From: JBGASG01 sp046328035
Lineage (GTDB): Bacteria; Cyanobacteriota; Vampirovibrionia; Obscuribacterales; Obscuribacteraceae
DNA length: 64,000 bases
Direction of reading: 5' to 3'
Assembly (NCBI GenBank): GCA_046328035.1
Contig: JAXLXI010000002.1
Span: 124,001 to 188,000 of the forward strand
The translations under genes were made by a program, and so were the position numbers. The notes beneath the pieces were generated by a model. The model had not been told where the DNA came from and did not search any database. It saw only the letters and a program-made list of their open reading frames with translations. The first letter of the stretch is position 1. Each line of letters opens with the position of its first letter. Shown piece by piece: positions 60,141 to 64,000 of the stretch.

Positions 60141-60554
60141 CTAACTGGAGTTTCTTCCGCCGAACCCGCTCAATCGCGAGCTGAGAATCGTCTTGCTGCG
60201 CTGCCGAATCTCAGCCGACTCGCTGCTGCGTCCCTGAGCATCAAGCACTTCGGACAGATACTGCAGAGCTATAGCCACGTCAAGATTGTCTTTACCGAAG
60301 GCGTGCTCATATATAGATAACGCACGACGGTAGATGCGCTCCGCGTCATCGAGTCGGATCTGCGCGCTGTAGAAATCTCCCAACCTCAGCAACACCGCAG
60401 CCAGCCTTGGATGCACAGGACCGGCCGCGTTTTCGAGACGCTCCAGAGCTTCCAGATAAAGCGTCTCAGCTTCGCCGAATTTTCCCTTTTTCTTGGCCTT
60501 ATTTGCGTCGGTCAAGAGCGACTTGCAAATCGATTCTTGCGAGACATACGCCAT
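60141..60554 (-). CDS. Small TPR protein
   Basis: 137 residues, about three TPR units of the kinesin-light-chain type: KGKFGEAETLYLEALERLENAAG, HPRLAAVLLRLGDFYSAQIRLDDAERIYRRAL and the next YEHAFGKDNLDVAIALQYLSEVLDAQG. The start ATG follows the stop of the zinc-ribbon gene by 1 nt, so they are in one operon. Likely a protein-interaction module. Confidence 0.8.
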   Translation of the reverse strand: MAYVSQESICKSLLTDANKAKKKGKFGEAETLYLEALERLENAAGPVHPRLAAVLLRLGDFYSAQIRLDDAERIYRRALSIYEHAFGKDNLDVAIALQYLSEVLDAQGRSSESAEIRQRSKTILSSRLSGFGGRNSS

Positions 60555-60555
60555 A

Positions 60556-60810
60556 TTATTGCCTGCCTACCTCTTCGATGTCATAACCCGGCGGCGGCAA
60601 GACCAAGTCTTCATCAGCTCTTTGCTCTCTCTGGCGAACGTGGTAGCACCGATCGCAGAGAACACGGTGGCCGTCGTCGTGCATGACGAGGTCTTTCACT
60701 CCACAGAGCGAACACTCTTGCACAGCATTTTCATTGACGCGGGCATTTGATTTTATACAACACATGATGTAACCACATTTGATACCACTGCCACAATCGT
60801 ACATCGGCAT
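60556..60810 (-). CDS. Zinc-ribbon-like small protein
   Basis: 84 residues from the ATG at 60810; other in-frame ATG codons are at 60879 and 60765. Cys pairs: CSLCGVKD and CDRC with His in DDGHRVLCDRCYHVRQ give a C-x2-C...C-x2-C zinc site; more Cys stand before (CGSGIKCGYIMCC). No enzyme domain. Followed at once by the small TPR gene. Start uncertain. Confidence 0.55.
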   Translation of the reverse strand: MPMYDCGSGIKCGYIMCCIKSNARVNENAVQECSLCGVKDLVMHDDGHRVLCDRCYHVRQREQRADEDLVLPPPGYDIEEVGRQ

Positions 60811-60915
60811 TGTTGAGTCCCAAGCCCCGTGGCTGCGCTTCTTCGGGAATTCGCCATAAGTTATACAAGGTTCCCGCAAACCTCAAGCAAAAATGGGCAC
60901 AACGTACGACCCACC

Positions 60916-61794
60916 TCAGTACATGTACGGCGTTTTCTGACGATAGAGCCAGCGGATGGTCGCTTTGTCGTTTGGTGAAAGCCCTTCGACGATGCGATTC
61001 TCATACATCAAGTCTTCGCGATAGGGGCTATGCGCTTTGATGCCCAGGGCATGCCCGAACTCGTGTGCGGCTTCCGCCTGCAGTTTGGCGAGATCCTCTC
61101 CCATGACCAGTTCCATCACAATCGGCCATTGCGGGTGCGGACGCCCATTCGCCGCTTCCCAAGCCTGGATTTCCGCTGTGGGCAGCATTTTTGCGATCGT
61201 CATTCCATGCGTGCTGGTACCGCCCGGTCCTTCGGAGCCGGCAAAGCGATCCGTGAAGAAGACCAAAATCTGCGCGTCTTTCGGATCATCCACAAAGCAA
61301 AAGCTGAACAGTCCTTCGTTTTCAAACTCGCGCCATTCTTCGAACCCGTTGGCGACCATCTCATTAGCGGTCGGCGACCAACCGGGCGCGGTCGGCAAGG
61401 CGGCCATCTGAGCCGGATCTTTCATCAACCCTTTAACCTGCCCGACACGCGTGTCCTGCAAAGCTGCATATGGGACCTCCGGCAGCTTCTGACCGTTGCT
61501 GATCCAGATGCGCAACGGCATCCTGGTGGAATCCCAGCGGACCAGAGCCCCTTTCAAGGAAGGTTCGCCGGGGGGATAGACCTCCACTGGCGCCCCTTTT
61601 CGGCGGGTCAGCCCCGGACTGAGGTGCATGCCGTTCGACACCGGCAGCTCTTCGCCATTGGGGCGCGTGAACTTCTGGAAAGTGGCTTTGGGCAAAACCC
61701 TCTTGGTTTGCGCGCTGACGTCAGACAAGCCGCTCACGCAGATACAGACGACCAGTAAAACCGTCAGCATCAGTGCGCGAATGCATCTGTCCAT
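60916..61794 (-). CDS. Secreted matrixin-like zinc metalloprotease 2
   Basis: 292 residues. Signal peptide (IRALMLTVLLVVCICVSGLSDVSA). The zinc motif is HEFGHALGIKAHS with the third His at motif position 12, and a Met-turn follows (REDLMYENR). The N-terminal part (about 30-150) is a Pro-rich pro-region with VRWDSTRMPLRIWISNG, as in matrixins where the mature chain starts with an edge strand. It shares this layout with the enzyme at 17460 but the sequences are far apart. Upstream of the zinc-ribbon and TPR genes on the same strand. Confidence 0.8.
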   Translation of the reverse strand: MDRCIRALMLTVLLVVCICVSGLSDVSAQTKRVLPKATFQKFTRPNGEELPVSNGMHLSPGLTRRKGAPVEVYPPGEPSLKGALVRWDSTRMPLRIWISNGQKLPEVPYAALQDTRVGQVKGLMKDPAQMAALPTAPGWSPTANEMVANGFEEWREFENEGLFSFCFVDDPKDAQILVFFTDRFAGSEGPGGTSTHGMTIAKMLPTAEIQAWEAANGRPHPQWPIVMELVMGEDLAKLQAEAAHEFGHALGIKAHSPYREDLMYENRIVEGLSPNDKATIRWLYRQKTPYMY

Positions 61795-61874
61795 CTACTC
61801 ACCCGGCAGTTTCAAGTACTCCTATGATGCATTTTGCCACAGTTGAGCCGTCTCATTTGTGATTTAATGTTGCC

Positions 61875-62567
61875 ATGCAAACGTCAGAGCAGAGCGCGTC
61901 CGAGCCATACAAGAGCTTGAGCAGCAAAGTGGCAATGGCCGTTCGCGAAGCACTGCAGGCAAATCCTGAGATTCGACTCGGCTTGCCGACTGGAGCCACA
62001 CCCACCGGGACGTATAAAATTTTGTCCGAATGGTCTCGGGCGGAAGAAATCGACTTCAGCCGGTCAGCCTGTTTCGGTCTCGATGAGTACATCGAAGGAC
62101 CGGAGAAGGACTCGTTCAGGCGCTACTTGTACGAACACTTGTACAAGAACACCGACATTCAGGACACGCATCGCTTCAGCCCCCTTTTCCACGATGACTA
62201 CGATGGATTGATCGAGCATTGGGGCGGTCTGGATCTGACGCTGCTCGGCATCGGCACCAACGGTCATATCGCCTTTAATGAACCAGGCACGCCGCTCGAC
62301 AGCTGGACGCACTGCGTCTGGCTCACCGACGCCACCATCCAGGCTAACAAAAAGTACTTTTCGGATGCCGCCAACATCCCACAGCATGCAGTCACCATGG
62401 GCCTGCGCACCATCTTGAGCAGCAAGAAGATCATTCTCATGGCAAGCGGCGAGCGCAAACGGGAGATTCTCGAACGCGCATTGAAGGGTCCGGTGACACC
62501 GGACGTCCCGGCGTCGTTTTTGCAGTTGCACAAAGATGTGGCAGTCTATGCGGACTTCGCGACTTAA
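61875..62567 (+). CDS. nagB: Glucosamine-6-phosphate deaminase
   Basis: 230 residues, slightly shorter than the E. coli enzyme. Turns glucosamine-6-phosphate into fructose-6-phosphate and ammonia. Motifs: LGLPTGATPTGTYKIL (phosphate binding), FGLDEYIEG (catalytic Asp), LLGIGTNGHIAFNEPG with the catalytic His and Glu, and AVTMGLRTILSSKKIILMASGERK. No other amino-sugar genes are near it. Confidence 0.9.
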   Translation: MQTSEQSASEPYKSLSSKVAMAVREALQANPEIRLGLPTGATPTGTYKILSEWSRAEEIDFSRSACFGLDEYIEGPEKDSFRRYLYEHLYKNTDIQDTHRFSPLFHDDYDGLIEHWGGLDLTLLGIGTNGHIAFNEPGTPLDSWTHCVWLTDATIQANKKYFSDAANIPQHAVTMGLRTILSSKKIILMASGERKREILERALKGPVTPDVPASFLQLHKDVAVYADFAT

Positions 62568-62647
62568 TCCCTGAACGCTGGCAGCAAGATCGATCGTCTT
62601 TACGAATCGCGGTTAGAATACATATTGCTGCATCACGACGAGTTAGC

Positions 62648-63655
62648 ATGATCCGTCAGTCATTACTCGCTAGTTTGGTACTCTCCATCGGCATCGGTGT
62701 TCCGTGCTTGCTGGCTGCGCCCGCTCTGGCACAGGTAGACACTGATACCATTCCGCCGGAAGTTATCCTTTCGCCGAACAGCAGCACGCCACCGCCCGCC
62801 ACCACGCAGACACCAGCCGGACAGACAACCCCGTCAGGCAATGGAATGATGCAGCAAAACGGGCAGATGAACACGATGCCGCAAGAATTGACCGGCGGAC
62901 GTCCTTCGCGCGTCAACTGGACCGCACCGGGTCAGGCACCGACCGCGCCTGGACAACCGCCTCAGGGCTCAGCCGCGCTCATGCAAGGCGGACAGCCGGG
63001 CGGCATGCAAGGCGGCGCGACTGGTCAGCAACCTGGTTCGTTCGGTCCAAATACCAACGATGACTGTCCGACCTGTCCAAAGAAAAAAGGCTTCAAACAG
63101 CATTACTATCCTGATGACGCACCGCCGCCCCAGGCGCCACCAGCCTTCAACAGCGCGCCCTTGTCGGCCGTCACACCCGGGCAGGTCAAACAAGATCCGC
63201 TGGCAGTAATCGAAACCACCAAGGGCACTATCATCATCCGTCTGTTTCGCCAGCACGCACCAAAGACGGTGGCAAACTTCATCGACATCGCCTCCACTGG
63301 TTTCTATAACAGCTTACTGTTCCACAGAGTCGAGCCGGGTTTCGTTGTGCAAACCGGTTGCCCGAACGGCAACGGCACTGGCGGCTATACAGATCCCCAC
63401 AGCGGGCAGGAGCGCCGTCTGGGACTGGAACTCAATCCGCGCCTCCGCCACAACGCACCAGGAGTGGTGGCAATGGCGCGCACCGGCAACGATCCGCACT
63501 CTGCCAGCAGCCAGTTTTACATCACGCTCTCCCCGCAAGACAGGCTGGACAACAAGTATGCCGTCTTCGGCGGGGTGATCAAGGGAATGGATGTCGTGCA
63601 ACGGTTAACGACGCAAGACCGTATCATAAACGTGGCCGTACAAGAACAAGAATGA
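62648..63655 (+). CDS. Secreted cyclophilin-type peptidyl-prolyl isomerase
   Basis: 335 residues. Signal peptide (SLLASLVLSIGIGVPCLLAAPALA), then about 140 residues rich in Pro, Gln and Gly (PPPATTQTPAGQTTPSGNGMM), then the cyclophilin domain from about 180: AVIETTKGTIIIRLFRQHAPKTVANFIDIA, FHRVEPGFVVQTGCPNGNGTGG, then HSASSQFYITLSPQDRLDNKYAVFGGVIKGMDVV. Active-site Arg (FHRV) and Gln (VVQTG) are present. It should help fold proteins in the periplasm. A DCPTCPKKKG motif in the linker could be a small metal site. Confidence 0.9.
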   Translation: MIRQSLLASLVLSIGIGVPCLLAAPALAQVDTDTIPPEVILSPNSSTPPPATTQTPAGQTTPSGNGMMQQNGQMNTMPQELTGGRPSRVNWTAPGQAPTAPGQPPQGSAALMQGGQPGGMQGGATGQQPGSFGPNTNDDCPTCPKKKGFKQHYYPDDAPPPQAPPAFNSAPLSAVTPGQVKQDPLAVIETTKGTIIIRLFRQHAPKTVANFIDIASTGFYNSLLFHRVEPGFVVQTGCPNGNGTGGYTDPHSGQERRLGLELNPRLRHNAPGVVAMARTGNDPHSASSQFYITLSPQDRLDNKYAVFGGVIKGMDVVQRLTTQDRIINVAVQEQE

Positions 63656-63702
63656 CCTAAACGTGCGAGAATAGCCGCTGAGTTCCGGTCGCGAGGAAAC
63701 AA

Positions 63703-64000
63703 ATGACAAGCGGCTCGCGAGAAACAAACGCGCCCGATGCGCAGCGTCCGATGCTGATCACGCACGAGATCAGGATCGCCACCTATGACATCGATTTCGC
63801 CAGTCATGTAAGCAACATCAGCTATCTGCGCTGGTTTGAGGACATGCGCCTGAAGCTTTTCGAGAAGTATTTTTCGCTGCGCAAGTTTCTCGCCAACGGC
63901 AAATGCCCGGTGATCTCACAAACCAAAATCGAATACAGGCGACCGATCAAACTGTTCCAGGAGCCGCACGGCGAGATGTGGATCGAGCACATGGGCAACA
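63703..64000 (+). CDS. Acyl-CoA thioesterase, 4HBT hotdog family (partial)
   Basis: The gene starts at the ATG at 63703 (GAGGAAACAA before it) and runs past the right edge; 99 residues are visible. The hotdog signature is DIDFASHVSNISYLRWFEDMRLKL, like the YbgC/FadM type where an Asp, a His and a Glu after the loop act in catalysis. A short disordered start precedes it (TSGSRETNAPDAQRP). The gene lies 47 nt after the cyclophilin gene. Confidence 0.85.
   Translation, partial: MTSGSRETNAPDAQRPMLITHEIRIATYDIDFASHVSNISYLRWFEDMRLKLFEKYFSLRKFLANGKCPVISQTKIEYRRPIKLFQEPHGEMWIEHMGN

Noticed and set aside
1..64000. HIP1 (GCGATCGC) enrichment as in cyanobacteria
   Set aside because: I noticed only one clear copy, near 58886, so there is no enrichment; the window's iterated palindromes are different ones.
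1..64000. CRISPR array, prophage, insertion sequence or rRNA
   Set aside because: No regularly spaced repeats, no integrase or transposase, no phage structural genes and no rRNA sequence found.

Overview
The window is about 57% GC by eye and is densely packed chromosomal DNA. I see no phage, insertion sequence, CRISPR array or plasmid functions. The gene set suggests a non-photosynthetic relative of the cyanobacteria, such as Candidatus Melainabacteria/Vampirovibrionia of the Obscuribacterales type. The reasons are a PatA-type DUF4388 protein, a RibH of the 'QASWHKDHTDRM' type, KdsC (so probably a Gram-negative envelope), TadE/TadG-like pseudopilins, and a mix of fermentative AdhE with citrate synthase, superoxide dismutase and MsrB. 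This placement is inference; no rRNA or other phylogenetic marker gene is present.

Layout. 1-5 kb: start of an exported protein, a radical-SAM AmrS with a coupled small membrane protein, a 734-residue unknown protein and KdsC. 5-13 kb: FAD oxidoreductase, RibH, a SWIM/SNF2 helicase whose 3' end is scrambled by indels, and a membrane sensor-like protein. 12.3-12.7 kb: a structured intergenic stretch ending in a clear terminator. 13-17.5 kb: superoxide dismutase and MsrB, then a tight operon of a coiled-coil protein, a SelW-like selenoprotein with an in-frame TGA, a DUF4388 protein and cytidylate kinase. 17.5-24 kb: matrixin protease, membrane Ser/Thr kinase, Gly-rich EF-hand/dockerin-like secreted protein, NmrA-like reductase and Ski2-like helicase. 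24-34 kb: tRNA-Pro(GGG), Na+/H+ antiporter, sigma factor, PhoR-like histidine kinase, CoaD, DivIVA-like protein, APC permease and fatty-acid desaturase. 34.8-39.5 kb: a minus-strand Tad-like pseudopilin cluster with a von Willebrand A adhesin. 39.7-47 kb: beta-lactamase-fold protein, nucleotidyltransferase pair, GT20 enzyme, J-domain-like protein, SpoIIM/RDD membrane pair and citrate synthase. 47-56 kb: RND efflux pair, then an AdhE-STAS-SfsA operon. 56-64 kb: large TPR protein, small TPR and zinc-ribbon proteins, a second matrixin, NagB, a secreted cyclophilin and the start of a thioesterase.

Two families of short palindromes run through the window. Family A has the half-site AGATCTCAACCGAT followed by its reverse complement, in four copies, one with compensating changes in both arms. 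Family B is CACC-N6-GGTG, ten copies where about one or two are expected by chance; some copies lie inside genes.

Caution. Several genes (AmrS, the SNF2 C-terminus, two small proteins) are broken by indels, many of them at homopolymers. I read these as probable sequencing or assembly errors rather than decay, so coordinates there should be treated with care. The strongest biological finding is the SelW-like selenoprotein at 15468-15821.
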